This document shows positions 49,788 through 59,258 of a DNA stretch of 64,000 nucleotides, piece by piece. The notes beneath the pieces were generated by a model, which saw nothing but the letters and a program-made list of their open reading frames with translations, made no database searches and was not told the DNA's origin. The stretch covers positions 62,001-126,000 of the forward strand of contig NZ_MUXT01000009.1 in NCBI RefSeq assembly GCF_002014965.1, read 5' to 3'. The DNA comes from Moraxella canis (GTDB lineage: Bacteria > Pseudomonadota > Gammaproteobacteria > Pseudomonadales > Moraxellaceae). Every line of letters begins with the position of its first letter. Within the stretch, counting starts at the first letter, position 1. The position numbers and the translations under genes are program-made.

Positions 49788-50351
49788 CTAATCATCTAAC
49801 AATGAAATGAGTGGCGATGTTTTTATCGGCATCTCTCCTGCGTGTATAAACCCATCTACCAAATTTTCCATCGTCATTTCAAGTTCATAGCTGCTTTCGT
49901 ATTCCAATTTTTCACCGTTCACATAAATGGGCATGCTGATAAAAGGCGCATTGAGTATTTCTATCAAACCTAAAGTGATTGGCGTGTGAGCGATATTGAC
50001 GCAAATGGTTTTATCATTTGGATGGGTAAATTTCTTTGGCAACGCTTTGGTTGGACTTAATAAAAAGTGAGCTGTTTTGTCATCAGTGTTTTTTAAAATA
50101 CGATGAGCAAAATCGCTGACTGTGGCAAAGGTTGATATCTCGCTGATATTGCGGCAAATCAAACAAAATTCAGGTTCATTTTGACTTAGACGGAGTGCTT
50201 GAGTAAGAGATTGTTTGGCATCCAGACTGAGCGCCAAGCGGTAGCCAGTCGGGTCAGGATAGACGATTAACTGATCGCTTTTTATTAGATCGGCAGCCTG
50301 AGTTAATAAGCGCATTTGGGGATTGTCAGGATGGATGTAGAATTTTTCCAT
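49788..50351 (-). CDS. YciO-like protein of the Sua5/YrdC superfamily
   Basis: 187 residues. The N-terminal pattern (FYIHPDNPQMRLLTQAADLIKSDQLIVYPDPTGYRLALSLD) matches YciO/Sua5-type L-threonylcarbamoyl-AMP synthase-like proteins, where YPTDSGYAL binds nucleotide. Here the motif reads YPDPTGYRL and the KR-x-P core that follows in active enzymes is missing. It is therefore a divergent YciO-type paralogue rather than the essential TsaC. It lies 9 bp downstream of epmC on the same strand, so probably one operon. Whether it still acts on tRNA is unknown. Confidence 0.65.
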   Translation of the reverse strand: MEKFYIHPDNPQMRLLTQAADLIKSDQLIVYPDPTGYRLALSLDAKQSLTQALRLSQNEPEFCLICRNISEISTFATVSDFAHRILKNTDDKTAHFLLSPTKALPKKFTHPNDKTICVNIAHTPITLGLIEILNAPFISMPIYVNGEKLEYESSYELEMTMENLVDGFIHAGEMPIKTSPLISLLDD

Positions 50352-50360
50352 TGGGTTACC

Positions 50361-51101
50361 TTATCTGATCGAAGTGTGATAGTTTGGATGGCTTAACGCC
50401 AAAAAGATCCATAATAAAACTTGAGCATCTGATGGCAGGGTCTGCGGTTTTGATAAATAAAGCTGGGCTTGATCAAGCACATCTTTGGCAAAAGTACTTT
50501 TTGAAGTATCAAAATCGGCATTCAAATTGTCTTGTGAGACATAAAAATATCGACCACAAGCCAATGTCAGCAACGCTTCAACGGCTTGAGGCTTGATTTC
50601 TACTTGCTCAAACAAAGCTTGCGTATGTTCATTTCTGCCATCAGATTCATACCAATACCCAAAATCATTGAGCTTACGGCGGTTTTTACCGGCGATACAC
50701 CAATGACTGATCTCATGTAGCGCACTTTGAAAAAAACCATGCGCAAATTCGATGCGGGCAGGGCGCTGATCGTCACTGGGAAAATATTCAGGCTCGCCAC
50801 TGCCACGTACAAGCGTCGTAGGCATCTGCTCAAGATGGGGGTTGTCAAAGAGCAAGTTAAATAACTCAATCAGCCAGTCTGTCAAAAGCTGTTCATGTGT
50901 TGTGTCATCTTTAATGGCTTGCCACTTTTTAGAGAGATTTTGCCATGCTTGAGCACTGAGTTGAGCAGTTGCCTCATTGAGCTTTGAGATGGGATTTTGA
51001 TGAAAATCTCGCCAAAGCTGCTGAATTTTTTGTGCGTGCTCAGCTGAACTTGCAGTTTGACATCGCTCAAAATCAGGAGAGAGTTGGTTGAAATTTATCA
51101 T
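50361..51101 (-). CDS. epmC: Elongation factor P hydroxylase
   Basis: Hydroxylates the beta-lysylated lysine of EF-P, the last step of that modification in E. coli. 246 residues. The conserved core spans about residues 78-240: LVRGSGEPEYFPSDDQRPARIEFAHGFFQSALHEISHW with the metal-binding HEISHW, then CIAGKNRRKLNDFGYWYESDGR and FEQVEIKPQAVE. The N-terminal ~70 residues (a helical segment with Gln/Ala-rich helices) are absent from the 182-residue E. coli protein. epmA/epmB are not in this window. Confidence 0.9.
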   Translation of the reverse strand: MINFNQLSPDFERCQTASSAEHAQKIQQLWRDFHQNPISKLNEATAQLSAQAWQNLSKKWQAIKDDTTHEQLLTDWLIELFNLLFDNPHLEQMPTTLVRGSGEPEYFPSDDQRPARIEFAHGFFQSALHEISHWCIAGKNRRKLNDFGYWYESDGRNEHTQALFEQVEIKPQAVEALLTLACGRYFYVSQDNLNADFDTSKSTFAKDVLDQAQLYLSKPQTLPSDAQVLLWIFLALSHPNYHTSIR

Positions 51102-51240
51102 AAATTAGGGGTTTTAAAATTTTGACTATTATAATGTATTTTTCATCAATTCTGAAACTTGGGATTTTTAAAAGTTGCTTTTGTCTGATGGTGATTTATG
51201 CGATAATGACAGTGACTTTTCTATGATGTAAGCTAAAATT

Positions 51241-51780
51241 ATGACAACCAACAAATACCCTGAAAATCAAAGCTTGCCTGCAAATATCATGCTAGAAAAA
51301 TGGGCGGATATCGGATTTGAATGGCAGGGCAATGTATCGACTGCCGAGATGGCGCGCCTGAAGGAGCAAACAGTTGCTGACTCCACCTTGCAGGTTATTT
51401 TTCGTTTGGTTAAGCAAGAAGGCATTGTTTGGCTCAATTATCAAGTGACAGGACAGGTTCAGGTTGCTTGTCAAAGATGTTTAGATCCGCTTGATGTCGA
51501 TGTCTCAGGTGTGCATCACTTGGCGCTTTTGGAATCTGATGAGGCTGTAGGGCGGATCGGCGATGCCGAATATATTTTAATGGAGGAGCTTGGCACAGGA
51601 GCGACTCGAAAGCTACCCATTAAAGACATTTTAGAAGATGAGCTGCTGCTTATGTTGCCGCTGTCGCCTAAGCACGATGATTGTGATATGCCCGTTGACA
51701 TGGCTGACGAAGAAGAGATCGTAAAGGAACAGGAAAATCCTTTTGCAGCACTAGCACAATTAAAAGGAAAACTGTCTTAA
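51241..51780 (+). CDS. yceD: YceD (DUF177) 23S rRNA accumulation protein
   Basis: Conserved gamma-proteobacterial protein needed for normal 23S rRNA levels in E. coli; mechanism unknown. 179 residues. The core VTGQVQVACQRCLDPLDVDVSG has the CXXC typical of the family, and the acidic C-terminal half (PIKDILEDELLLMLPLSPKHDDCDMP) is conserved. It lies upstream of rpmF, the usual order; 237 bp with an rpmF promoter separate them. Confidence 0.92.
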   Translation: MTTNKYPENQSLPANIMLEKWADIGFEWQGNVSTAEMARLKEQTVADSTLQVIFRLVKQEGIVWLNYQVTGQVQVACQRCLDPLDVDVSGVHHLALLESDEAVGRIGDAEYILMEELGTGATRKLPIKDILEDELLLMLPLSPKHDDCDMPVDMADEEEIVKEQENPFAALAQLKGKLS

Positions 51781-51856
51781 TGTGAGGTGCTTTTGATAAA
51801 ATTTGGCAAAAAATGCGGATTTTATCAAAAGAATTGTAAATTTATGCGATTAGGCT

Positions 51857-51885
51857 TTGAAATTCACAAGTTTTTTGAGTATAAT
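51857..51885 (+). promoter_or_regulatory. Promoter of rpmF
   Basis: -35 TTGAAA (51857-51862), 17-bp spacer, -10 TATAAT (51880-51885). Leader of about 125 nt to rpmF. Confidence 0.75.
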
Positions 51886-52017
51886 ACAGCGTTTATTGTG
51901 CACGGGTCTATGATGGACGGCGATTGATGCTAAATCGCATTGACACAAATTGACAAAGACGCACGAACCATTTTTCTTTATGGGCAGTTTTTGCCTGACT
52001 GATTATTAGGAGCTATC

Positions 52018-52200
52018 ATGGCAGTTCAACAAAACCGCAAGAGCCGCTCACGCCGTGACATGCGTCGTTCACACGACCATATCGCTATCCCTGAGCTAAG
52101 CATCGATTCAACGACTGGTGAAAAACATCTTCGCCACCACGCGACCAAAGACGGTTTTTACCGTGGTCGTCAGCTATTCAAGGTAAGCCAAGATAGCTAA
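52018..52200 (+). CDS. rpmF: 50S ribosomal protein L32
   Basis: 60 residues: [20 protein letters not shown] start and [15 protein letters not shown] near the end. The Cys zinc ligands of some L32 proteins are absent (zinc-free form). AGGAG 8 bp upstream. It is followed by a terminator rather than by plsX-fabH, which are missing from this locus. Confidence 0.98.
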   Translation: MAVQQNRKSRSRRDMRRSHDHIAIPELSIDSTTGEKHLRHHATKDGFYRGRQLFKVSQDS

Positions 52201-52216
52201 ACACTAGTTAATAGTG

Positions 52217-52256
52217 AAAAAACCAAGCCAAGTTTCCGAATGGGCTTGGTTTTTTG
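52217..52256 (+). terminator. Terminator of rpmF
   Basis: AACCAAGCC/GGCTTGGTT stem (52221-52229, 52243-52251) with flanking A-run and T6. Confidence 0.88.
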
Positions 52257-52404
52257 TTGCCAAAAATTTTATTACATTCATTATTTTGGGTAAACAATTG
52301 TTTATTTTTATGGTAAAATTGGCAAACTTCACGCCAATCTTTTTGGTATTTCACAGATTTAATGCGGCATCAGTCATGCCGTTAATGCAAAAAACAGGTG
52401 AATT

Positions 52405-53361
52405 ATGACAGAAGCCAACACCAGTGTTAAGCGTTTGGCGGTGGTTTTTCCCGGTCAAGGCTCTCAAACTGTCGGTATGATGAATGAGCTTAGCGAAGCT
52501 TATGATGTCGTGCGTGCGACATTTGATGAAGCAAGTGATGCGCTAGGCTTTGATCTTTGGGCGATTACTCAGGATGAAGATCGCTTGAATAAGACCGAAT
52601 ATACACAGCCTGCTTTGTTGACTTCCAGCATTGCCATCTGGCGAATCATTCAGCCTATGCTATCGAACAGATCTTTGGAGCCTATGTATTTGGCTGGGCA
52701 TTCTTTGGGTGAGTACAGTGCATTGGTGGCAGCTGGCGTATTAAGCCTTGCTGATGCAGTCAAATTGGTACACGAGCGCGGCAAATTGATGACAGAAGCT
52801 GTTCAGGGCATGGATACTCAAATGGCTGCAGTGCTGGGCTTGGATGATGAGCAGGTCGAAAGCCTTTGTGAAGAGGTGAGCGGTTCGGCGGGTACAGTCA
52901 ATGCTGCCAATTTTAACAGCCCAGGTCAGGTGGTCGTGGCAGGGACAACCGTTGGGGTGGCTGGCGTTTTATCCGCAGTTGAGGCACTTGGCAAAAAAGC
53001 AGTGCCACTAAAAGTTTCAGTGCCTTCGCACTGCGCCTTGATGAATCCTGCCAGCGATGCATTGGCAGCGCTACTCAACCAAACAGAGTTTGGCGAGGCA
53101 GATATTCCTGTCATTCAAAATCGCCATGCCAAAATTCATAAAGAAACGTTAGACATTAAATCTGCGTTGATCGAACAGCTGTCCATGCCTGTTCAGTGGT
53201 CCAAAACCATGCAAAAATTGGCTGAGCGTGATATTGATTTGATCATTGAGTGCGGTCCTGGTAATGTTCTGTCGAATTTGGCCAAACGACAAAAGACACC
53301 GATCACCGCTATGGCAACAGATAAATTGGTGCGCCTTGAAAAACTGGAGAATTTGGCATGA
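52405..53361 (+). CDS. fabD: Malonyl-CoA:ACP transacylase
   Basis: Loads malonate from CoA onto ACP for fatty-acid synthesis, cytoplasmic. 318 residues. AVVFPGQGSQTVGMM, the nucleophile Ser100 in GHSLGEYSAL, and the catalytic His region VPSHCALM are present. Ends 4 nt inside the fabG start (ATGA), so the two are coupled. An extended -10-like TGGTAAAAT (about 52312-52320) may be its promoter. Confidence 0.97.
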   Translation: MTEANTSVKRLAVVFPGQGSQTVGMMNELSEAYDVVRATFDEASDALGFDLWAITQDEDRLNKTEYTQPALLTSSIAIWRIIQPMLSNRSLEPMYLAGHSLGEYSALVAAGVLSLADAVKLVHERGKLMTEAVQGMDTQMAAVLGLDDEQVESLCEEVSGSAGTVNAANFNSPGQVVVAGTTVGVAGVLSAVEALGKKAVPLKVSVPSHCALMNPASDALAALLNQTEFGEADIPVIQNRHAKIHKETLDIKSALIEQLSMPVQWSKTMQKLAERDIDLIIECGPGNVLSNLAKRQKTPITAMATDKLVRLEKLENLA

Positions 53362-54086
53362 GTAGAAAGATTATATTGGTTACTGGAGCAAGTCGCGGTA
53401 TTGGCAAGGCGATCGCCAAGCGCTTCGCCAAAGAAGGTCATTTTGTCATTGGTACAGCCACCAGCGAAAAAGGCGCTGAAGCCATCAGTGAGTACTTGAG
53501 CGAATCAGGCGGTATTGGGCGCGTGCTCGATGTGTGTAGCAATGAAGATGTTGACAAGCTGTTCGAAGAAATTGATAGCGTCTATGGCGGTATCAATGTA
53601 CTGGTGAATAACGCTGGCATTACCAAAGATGGCTTGCTGATGCGTATGAAAGATGAAGATTGGGCGAGCGTGATTGACACCAATCTAACTTCTGTTTATC
53701 GCATGAGCCGCCGAGCAGTACGCGGTATGATGAAAGCGCGCCAAGGTCGGATTATTAATATTACCTCGGTCGTAGGACAGATGGGTAATGCAGGTCAAAC
53801 AAACTATGCTGCCACCAAAGCGGGCGTAGAAGGCTTTAGCCGTGCGCTGGCTCGTGAGATCGGCTCTCGTGGCGTGACGGTGAATTGTGTGGCACCAGGA
53901 TTTGTTGAAACAGACATGACCGAAGAGCTTGATGAGCGTCTCATCAGCTCTATGCTGGATGCGGTTCCGATGGGGCGTATGGCTCAGCCTGAAGAAGTCG
54001 CAGCGGCGGTGTCATTCTTAGCCAGTGATGATGCCAGCTATATTACAGGTGCGGTCTTGGCGGTCAATGGTGGCATGTACATGTAG
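53358..54086 (+). CDS. fabG: 3-oxoacyl-ACP reductase
   Basis: NADPH-dependent short-chain dehydrogenase of fatty-acid elongation, 242 residues. The cofactor motif TGASRGIGKA (9-18), NNAG and the catalytic Ser137, Tyr150, Lys154 (TNYAATKAG) are complete, and the C-terminal ITGAVLAVNGGMYM is typical. Overlaps fabD by 4 nt; acpP follows after 188 bp with its own promoter. Confidence 0.97.
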   Translation: MSRKIILVTGASRGIGKAIAKRFAKEGHFVIGTATSEKGAEAISEYLSESGGIGRVLDVCSNEDVDKLFEEIDSVYGGINVLVNNAGITKDGLLMRMKDEDWASVIDTNLTSVYRMSRRAVRGMMKARQGRIINITSVVGQMGNAGQTNYAATKAGVEGFSRALAREIGSRGVTVNCVAPGFVETDMTEELDERLISSMLDAVPMGRMAQPEEVAAAVSFLASDDASYITGAVLAVNGGMYM

Positions 54087-54176
54087 ATGCACGGATTCTG
54101 TCAGTGAGTAATTCATTGACAGAATGTGCATTTGCCGTTATCATGATAAAAAGTGAACATATGTACCCATAAATGC

Positions 54177-54205
54177 TTGCACTTTTTCAGCAAATGCATT
54201 ATGAT
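54177..54205 (+). promoter_or_regulatory. Promoter of acpP
   Basis: -35 TTGCAC (54177-54182), 17-bp spacer, -10 TATGAT (54200-54205). Confidence 0.65.
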
Positions 54206-54274
54206 ACTTGTTAAGTTTCATCCCAACCGATGTAGCGCGGTGCTACACAGTTAATCATTATAAAGGAAATCACC

Positions 54275-54511
54275 ATGAGCGATATCGAAGCTAAAGTAAA
54301 AGACGCAGTAGCAGAACAGCTTGGTCTAAGCGTTGAAGAAATTAAAAATGAAGCATCTTTTATGGATGACTTGGGCGCCGACTCTTTGGATTTGGTTGAG
54401 TTGGTTATGGCATTTGAAAGCAGCTTTGGCATCACCATTCCTGATGAAGATTCAGCCGAGCTGACCACGGTTCAAAAAGCCATCGACTATGTTTCTGCCA
54501 AGGTTGCCTAA
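54275..54511 (+). CDS. acpP: Acyl carrier protein
   Basis: Carries acyl chains on a 4'-phosphopantetheine arm. 78 residues, acidic; the prosthetic-group Ser37 lies in [31 protein letters not shown] upstream. A strong promoter and terminator of its own fit the high demand for ACP. Confidence 0.98.
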   Translation: MSDIEAKVKDAVAEQLGLSVEEIKNEASFMDDLGADSLDLVELVMAFESSFGITIPDEDSAELTTVQKAIDYVSAKVA

Positions 54512-54555
54512 CCAAAGGCACGCTAAGTCTGACAGCAGATGATAGCTTATCTCCG

Positions 54556-54588
54556 AAGATCACTTCTATTTGAAGTGATCTTTTTTTT
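54556..54588 (+). terminator. Terminator of acpP
   Basis: AGATCACTTC/GAAGTGATCT stem (from 54557 and 54572) with T8. Confidence 0.9.
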
Positions 54589-54742
54589 CTTAAGAAAATA
54601 TTTGGTAGGCTAATTCTACACATTGTAACGCTTTTACTGTCAAATCTCACTATGAAGTTTACTTGCTGTGCCTTAAGATAAACTTATGCACAATAATTTG
54701 TGCGTAGTGAAAGTCATAAAATTTACAACCAAGGAGAATGTC

Positions 54743-55237
54743 ATGGGTGTTTTTAGTTTTGCAAAAGATATCGGTGATAAATTATTTAATCGCAATAAAA
54801 AACAAGAAGTCGATCAGCCGAACGCTGCCCCAGCCGCAGCGCTTGCTGAGCCAACTGCTCAAGAGATTGCCAATTTGCTATTGGCTCGTATCCAAGCCCA
54901 AAATGTGAACATCAGTGGCTTAAAAGTCAATTATAATGCCGATACAGATACCGCCACGCTCTCTGGGACTGCCAAGACTCAAGCGGATCGCGAAAGAGCG
55001 CGCCTAGCGGTGGGTAACGTGCAGCATGTCGAGACGGTCGTTGATGACATCGAAGTGGAATCAGCTGAACCTGAATCACGGTTTTATACTGTCAAATCAG
55101 GTGACAGCTTGTCAAAAATTGCTAAGGAAATGTATGGCAATGCCAATGATTATATGAAGATTTTTGATGCAAATAAACCAATGCTATCACATCCTGATAA
55201 GATTTATCCAGGTCAAGTACTTCGCATTCCACAATAA
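54743..55237 (+). CDS. kbp: BON-LysM potassium-binding protein
   Basis: 164 residues from the ATG at 54743 (AAGGAG 7 bp upstream; MGVFSFAKDIGDKLFN). A BON domain (~50-110: ANLLLARIQAQNVNISGLKVNYN, TATLSGTAKTQADRERARLAVGN) is followed by a LysM domain (~115-163: FYTVKSGDSLSKIAKEMYGN, IYPGQVLRIP). This is the Kbp/YgaU architecture; E. coli Kbp is a cytoplasmic K+ sensor without signal peptide, and none is seen here. Single gene closed by a bidirectional hairpin. Confidence 0.92.
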   Translation: MGVFSFAKDIGDKLFNRNKKQEVDQPNAAPAAALAEPTAQEIANLLLARIQAQNVNISGLKVNYNADTDTATLSGTAKTQADRERARLAVGNVQHVETVVDDIEVESAEPESRFYTVKSGDSLSKIAKEMYGNANDYMKIFDANKPMLSHPDKIYPGQVLRIPQ

Positions 55238-55320
55238 CTGATGCTTCATGTGCTATGAATGACGAGCTTTTAATGTAATTTTTAATTAAGTGATGTCTTA
55301 AAAGCCCATCGAATAATCGC

Positions 55321-55357
55321 AAAAATTCCAAGTGTCAAATGGATACTTGGAATTTTT
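55321..55357. terminator. Bidirectional terminator between kbp and queG
   Basis: 13-bp stem (55321-55333, 55345-55357) with A5 and T5 ends, between convergent genes. Confidence 0.8.
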
Positions 55358-55399
55358 ATTGGTATTTGAACAAAGTGTCATAGTCGATATGCTCAAATT

Positions 55400-56554
55400 T
55401 TATCCGTCCTGTCCGCTGAGCTCGCTGATCGCCCAATTAATATGCTCATCAAGCATTCTATCCATACCCAGTCGTGATTTTAGCGCATGAATTATTCTGT
55501 CCGATTTTATACCTGTGGCTTGGCAATTCCCCAACGCGATGGCGGTATTTCTTAAAAGATGTAAATACCCTGTGCGGCGCAAGGGAGAACCTTCGGTTTT
55601 GGCTAAAAAATCATCTTCGCTCCACGCCCATACTTCGGTGAGTTCAATGTCATCAAGCCCGTGGCGCGGCGCGTAATCACTGACTGTGGAGAGTTTGGCA
55701 TAGCGATTCCAAGGGCAGATTAACTGACAATCATCACAGCCAAAAATACGATTGCCGATGGCTTTTCTGTATTTGATATCAATACTGCCTTTGTGCTCAA
55801 TGGTCAGATAAGAGATGCAGGCAGCAGCATCTAAAGTGTATGGCGCAATGATGGCACGCGTTGGGCAAATATCCATGCAGGCTTGGCAGCTGCCGCAGTG
55901 TGCCTTGACGGCATGGGTTTCATCATCACCCACAAGATCAAGACTGATGAATAATTCGCCCAAATTAAAAAAAGAGCCCGCTTGGCGATTGATTAATAAA
56001 GTGTGCTTGCCCGTCCATCCCAGTCCTGCTGCATCAGCAATAGGGCGCTCAAAGATGGGCGCTGAATCACTGAACGGGCGAAACACGAAAGGCTTATCGG
56101 CGCCAATGCTCAGATGTTGCCACTGGGGCAGCTCATTTTCGATGGCTTTGGCAAGTTTTTTGAGCTGCTGGCGCACGGTTTTGTGGTAGTCTCTTCCGCG
56201 AGCGTAGCGTGCGATGATGGCATGATTTGGGCGCGTATTATCCATGACGCTGCGAGGCTTGGGTAGATCATGTAGATAATCCATTCGCACTGTGATGATG
56301 GTTTTGGCGCCATCAACGAGCAGGGCAGGGTTTGCGCGCTTGTCGTGATTGTCATGCATAAAGTCAAGGGTGCCATTAAGCCCTTGATCTAGCCATGCCT
56401 TGAGTGCCTGTGTCTGCTTGGCAAACAAAGGGTGATGAACGCTTAAAAACCCACAGTCGCTAAAGCCAAATTCTGCTGCTTTGGCACAGATCCAATCCTT
56501 AACACCGTCTTTGTCGATCGGTTGTACACAAACTGCCGGAATGCGCTTAGTCAT
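55400..56554 (-). CDS. queG: Epoxyqueuosine reductase
   Basis: Cobalamin- and [4Fe-4S]-dependent enzyme for the last step of queuosine synthesis in tRNA. 384 residues from the ATG at 56554 (a GTG at 56566 in the same frame is possible). The N-terminal B12 domain shows RYARGRDYHKTVR, FRPFSDSAPIFERPIA and GLGWTGKHTLLIN. The two Fe-S motifs are CGSCQACMDICP and CDDCQLICPWN. The C-terminal HEAT-like part includes GSPLRRTGYLHLLRN. It overlaps the preceding small gene by 8 nt. Confidence 0.96.
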   Translation of the reverse strand: MTKRIPAVCVQPIDKDGVKDWICAKAAEFGFSDCGFLSVHHPLFAKQTQALKAWLDQGLNGTLDFMHDNHDKRANPALLVDGAKTIITVRMDYLHDLPKPRSVMDNTRPNHAIIARYARGRDYHKTVRQQLKKLAKAIENELPQWQHLSIGADKPFVFRPFSDSAPIFERPIADAAGLGWTGKHTLLINRQAGSFFNLGELFISLDLVGDDETHAVKAHCGSCQACMDICPTRAIIAPYTLDAAACISYLTIEHKGSIDIKYRKAIGNRIFGCDDCQLICPWNRYAKLSTVSDYAPRHGLDDIELTEVWAWSEDDFLAKTEGSPLRRTGYLHLLRNTAIALGNCQATGIKSDRIIHALKSRLGMDRMLDEHINWAISELSGQDG

Positions 56555-56963
56555 GACAATGATCACTGATGGCGGCTTGGATATGGTGAATTTTTTGTTG
56601 GATCAGATCGGGGGTGAGCTTGGTTTGTTGACCGCTCTCGCCAAGTTCGTATATCTCGCCCCCTGACTGTAAGGTGCTAAGATTGGTTTTTAGATAATGG
56701 CAGGCTTGCGCATTGTGATGATTTTTTGGGGCACTTAAATAATGTACTTTGATGGCTGAAGATGGCTTACCAATGGGCGCTGTCTGACTAAAAACTGGCT
56801 CCCCAAATACCCCGACACTTTGAAAAATCATGGCGCTGTGAGCATGGCTGACACAGATGAGCCCCAGACCCAAAGCGGCTTGGCACACGGTAGTTTTAGC
56901 TGTTTTTGTTGCTCGATCAGTCACATATACCACCCAAATCATAAACTGGCTGTATTGTATCAT
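56547..56963 (-). CDS. Hypothetical small protein overlapping queG
   Basis: Up to 138 residues, unknown. A second possible start is at 56942. The N-terminal region carries one hydrophobic stretch (VCQAALGLGLICVSHAHSAMIF) that could be a signal anchor. The rest is polar (KNHHNAQACHYLKTNLSTLQSGGEIYELG, TPDLIQQKIHHIQAAISDH). Codon use looks like that of its neighbours, and the 8-nt overlap with queG suggests that both are translated from one mRNA. No family is recognised, so the call is tentative. Confidence 0.5.
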   Translation of the reverse strand: MIQYSQFMIWVVYVTDRATKTAKTTVCQAALGLGLICVSHAHSAMIFQSVGVFGEPVFSQTAPIGKPSSAIKVHYLSAPKNHHNAQACHYLKTNLSTLQSGGEIYELGESGQQTKLTPDLIQQKIHHIQAAISDHCHD

Positions 56964-57087
56964 TAGGTTGGTGCCAAATTACAGCCATTTCATCGAATTT
57001 GGGGCAGATAATATTCAAAGAGCTATAAAATGACAATTATAGCGCCAATGGATTTGATAAAATTTTTTAAAAAGCTCTAAAAACAGG

Positions 57088-57116
57088 TTGGCAAGGTGAA
57101 AGTTTTCAGGTAAGAT
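57088..57116 (+). promoter_or_regulatory. Promoter of the ilv operon
   Basis: -35 TTGGCA (57088-57093), 17-bp spacer, -10 TAAGAT (57111-57116). It leaves a ~300-nt leader before ilvI. The leader has no clear branched-chain-rich leader peptide or terminator hairpin, though a 60-codon TTG-started frame (57244-57426) runs into the ilvI start. Interval 56964-57422 otherwise shows nothing. Confidence 0.5.
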
Positions 57117-57422
57117 AAGTGGCATTATTTTGATGGCGCTTATCGGAGATTTTGATCGGTGTCATCTGAAGTCGGCGTAGCTATTTATCAGGTGCTGCGT
57201 TTGTGCATTTGGTGCCATTGGATTACCGTTTGATGACGCACGGTTGCACATTGCAATAGGACTTACCGGTCTGCAAGACGCAAGAAATTTCCCTCTGCTG
57301 TTTTGGATTTTTCCAAGTCATCTTGTTGTAAGTTCATCTGCGTATGGCAGCCTATTGCCTGATATGAATCAATCACACGCTTTTCGTCTGAATATTGTCA
57401 CTATGACAAAAGGATGTAACTT

Positions 57423-59258
57423 ATGACGCAAACTACCCAATCCCCGAATATGACGGGACACACTCAAACCAAAGATGCTGCGGCGCACTTTCGCGAACTC
57501 CAAGATATCATCGCACGCGGTGAAACAGCCATGATGTCAGGCGCTGAGATGCTTGTTCAAGCATTGATTGACGAAGGTGTGGAGTATATTTTTGGTTATC
57601 CAGGCGGTGCGGTACTGCACATTTATGACGCCTTATTTAAGCAAGATAAAATCGAGCATGTACTGGTCAGACATGAGCAAGCTGCAGGGCATATGGCTGA
57701 TGCATACAGCCGCACAACGGGCAAGACAGGCGTTGTTTTGGCGACCTCAGGTCCAGGTGCCACCAACACTGTGACAGCCATTGCAACTGCTTATATGGAC
57801 TCGATTCCAATGGTCGTATTGGCAGGTCAGGTGCCATCTAGCTTGATTGGCGATGACGCCTTCCAAGAATGTGATATGGTGGGTATCTCACGTCCGATCG
57901 TTAAGCACAGTTTCCAAGTTCGCAATGCCGAAGAGATTCCTGAAATTATCAAAAAAGCGTTTTATATTGCAGGCTCTGGTCGCCCTGGTCCTGTTGTGGT
58001 TGATATTCCAAAAGACATGACCAATCCAAGCGATAAATTTGCTTATGTCATGCCGCAGACAGTCAATATCAGATCTTATCAGCCAACCAATAAAGGGCAT
58101 GGCGGACAAATCAAAAAAGCCATCGAAACGCTACTATCAGCCAAGCGTCCTGTACTTTATTCAGGTGGCGGGGTGGTGCTTGGTAATGCCAGTGAAGAGT
58201 TGCGCCAATTAGCCGATTTACTCAAGCTGCCAGTAACAAATACCTTGATGGGGCTGGGTGCTTATCCAGGCTCAGGGGAGCAGTTCATTGGTATGCTTGG
58301 TATGCACGGCACATATGAAGCCAATATGACCATGCATCATGCCGATGTGATCTTGGCGGTAGGTGCGCGTTTTGATGACCGCGTTACCAATAATGTCAAA
58401 AAATTCTGCCCAAATGCTACGATCATTCACATTGATGTCGATCCAGCCAGCATCTCAAAGACCATCACCGCACACATTCCGATTGTTGGCGATGTGAAGC
58501 TGGTGCTCAATGAAATGCTTGCATTGCTATCAGAGACTGATAAGCGCATTGATGAACACGCACTCAATGACTGGTGGCAACAAATCAACGAATGGCGCAA
58601 ACGCCACGGTTTACGCTATGGCGAAGATGATATGACTGCCGAAACGCACGCGATCAAGCCTCAGCATGTGGTTGAGACGCTGTATAAGCTGACCAATGGC
58701 GAAGCAATCATCACCTCCGACGTCGGTCAGCATCAGATGTTTGCCGCGCTGTATTATAAGTATGATGAGCCGCGTCAATGGCTAAACTCAGGTGGCTTGG
58801 GCACGATGGGTGTGGGTTTGCCATACGCCATGGCAGCAAAATTAGCCCGCCCTGAAAAGACGGTGGTGTGTATCACTGGTGAAGGTTCAATCCAAATGAA
58901 CATCCAAGAGCTGTCCACGTGCCTTCAGTATAATTTGCCAGTTAAAATTTTAAATCTCAATAACGCTCAGCTTGGCATGGTTAAACAGTGGCAGGATATG
59001 CTTTATGAAGGTCGCCATGCTCAATCATATATGAAATCTTTACCTGATTTTGTCAAATTGGCAGAAAGCTATGGTCATAAGGGCGTAAAAATCACCAACC
59101 CAGCCACCATGGAAGCAGAGTTGGCAGCGGCATTGGCATTAGAAGACCAATTGGTATTCATTGATGTCTATGTGGATAAAGGTGAGCATGTTTATCCGAT
59201 GCAAGTTGCCGGACAATCAATGCGCGATATGTGGTTATCAAAAGGGGAGCGTACCTAA
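57423..59258 (+). CDS. ilvI: Acetolactate synthase large subunit
   Basis: ThDP- and FAD-dependent first common enzyme of valine, leucine and isoleucine synthesis. 611 residues. The N-terminal ThDP domain has [20 protein letters not shown] with the catalytic Glu85 ([15 protein letters not shown]). The central FAD domain shows [11 protein letters not shown], and the C-terminal domain the GDG-type [12 protein letters not shown] and [12 protein letters not shown]. About 35 residues precede the usual start ([15 protein letters not shown]); AAAGGATG is well placed for the ATG at 57423. The stop overlaps ilvH (TAATG). Confidence 0.97.
   Translation: MTQTTQSPNMTGHTQTKDAAAHFRELQDIIARGETAMMSGAEMLVQALIDEGVEYIFGYPGGAVLHIYDALFKQDKIEHVLVRHEQAAGHMADAYSRTTGKTGVVLATSGPGATNTVTAIATAYMDSIPMVVLAGQVPSSLIGDDAFQECDMVGISRPIVKHSFQVRNAEEIPEIIKKAFYIAGSGRPGPVVVDIPKDMTNPSDKFAYVMPQTVNIRSYQPTNKGHGGQIKKAIETLLSAKRPVLYSGGGVVLGNASEELRQLADLLKLPVTNTLMGLGAYPGSGEQFIGMLGMHGTYEANMTMHHADVILAVGARFDDRVTNNVKKFCPNATIIHIDVDPASISKTITAHIPIVGDVKLVLNEMLALLSETDKRIDEHALNDWWQQINEWRKRHGLRYGEDDMTAETHAIKPQHVVETLYKLTNGEAIITSDVGQHQMFAALYYKYDEPRQWLNSGGLGTMGVGLPYAMAAKLARPEKTVVCITGEGSIQMNIQELSTCLQYNLPVKILNLNNAQLGMVKQWQDMLYEGRHAQSYMKSLPDFVKLAESYGHKGVKITNPATMEAELAAALALEDQLVFIDVYVDKGEHVYPMQVAGQSMRDMWLSKGERT

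Noticed and set aside
57244..57426. 60-codon TTG-started frame in the ilvI leader as an attenuation leader peptide
   Set aside because: No run of Leu/Val/Ile codons, no RBS and no terminator/antiterminator pair could be seen.
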